Source: Pirellulales bacterium (lineage in GTDB: Bacteria > Planctomycetota > Planctomycetia > Pirellulales > Thermoguttaceae). From it: DNA of 43,644 nucleotides. Below, piece after piece: positions 43,482-43,644 of the stretch. How positions within the stretch are numbered: the stretch's first letter is position 1; every line of letters starts with the position of its first letter. Made by a program: the position numbers and the translations under genes. The notes under the pieces were generated by a model, which was given only the letters and a program-made list of their open reading frames with translations, was not told the origin of the DNA and did no database searches. Location: the NCBI GenBank assembly GCA_016928165.1, contig JAFGLH010000158.1, positions 1 through 43,644 on the forward strand. Direction: 5' to 3'.

Positions 43482-43519
43482 AGCAGATGGAATTGCATTA
43501 CATAATCATTATCAAATAC

Positions 43520-43591
43520 CCTATACCAATTGCCTATATAGTCGGGGAGTGATAATATTCAGTAGTTCCAAATTTGGCAAATTGGTATAGG
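43520..43591. repeat. AT-rich inverted repeat at the window end
   Basis: CCTATACCAATT (43520-43531) pairs exactly with AATTGGTATAGG (43580-43591), 48 bases apart. The stretch 43490-43600 is much more AT-rich than the rest of the window. It could be the stem of an RNA structure or one end of a small insertion; the window stops soon after. Confidence 0.5.
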
Positions 43592-43644
43592 TGAACGCAA
43601 GGTTTCTCCAGTAAAGAACTTGGGTCTAAAAAATCCAGGTTCAA

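Overview
The window looks like chromosomal DNA of a member of the Planctomycetota. The basis is gene content, not a database match. It has high GC, a DUF1559-type prepilin-like protein ending in an H-X9-DG motif, and two PEP-CTERM surface proteins. It also has an ECF sigma factor overlapping a FecR-type transmembrane regulator with a C-terminal NPCBM-like domain, a GHL10/GH123-like glycoside hydrolase, a Gfo/Idh/MocA oxidoreductase and many secreted proteins of unknown function. I see no rRNA, tRNA, CRISPR array, phage module or transposase gene.

Layout. 1-1.8 kb: an AAA+ ATPase with an N-terminal winged helix. 1.8-7.9 kb, minus strand: a MarR regulator, a MacA-like adaptor and a MacB-like ABC pump, preceded by a TolC/NodT-type outer-membrane lipoprotein; together these form a drug or small-molecule efflux set. 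8.0-12.0 kb: one 1343-residue secreted protein joining two glycoside-hydrolase-like halves. 12.1-21.4 kb: mixed housekeeping and secreted functions (alpha/beta hydrolase, two methyltransferases, Na+/solute symporter, transglutaminase-like protein, FabZ-like dehydratase, sulfotransferase, a primary-type sigma factor). 21.7-30.5 kb: a surface locus read in one direction, with ECF sigma, FecR/NPCBM regulator, PEP-CTERM protein, DUF1559 prepilin-like protein, PEP-CTERM beta-propeller and an Asp-rich calcium-binding-type protein. 30.5-35.7 kb: secreted thioredoxin, Gfo/Idh/MocA oxidoreductase, PduO-type cobalamin adenosyltransferase, a Tat-exported aldo/keto-reductase-like barrel and a transglutaminase lipoprotein. 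36.1-38.7 kb: hypothetical protein, shikimate kinase and prepilin peptidase. 38.7-43.6 kb: hypothetical protein, OmpA-type lipoprotein, serine acetyltransferase and a TMTC-like membrane protein with TPRs.

The signal I find most interesting is a population of short palindromic repeats of several sequence families. They sit in most gene gaps, and the same families also occur inside coding sequences. Examples are the MacB interdomain linker, the leader of the DUF1559 protein and the last ~22 codons of the gene at 38743-39291. The FecR-type protein carries simple repeats in its coding sequence. In each case the reading frame stays open and the affected segment is a linker, leader or tail. This resembles, by analogy, the Rickettsia palindromic elements that insert into genes. 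Many gene starts here are better placed at an internal ATG/GTG with a Shine-Dalgarno sequence than at the longest open frame; I state this gene by gene.
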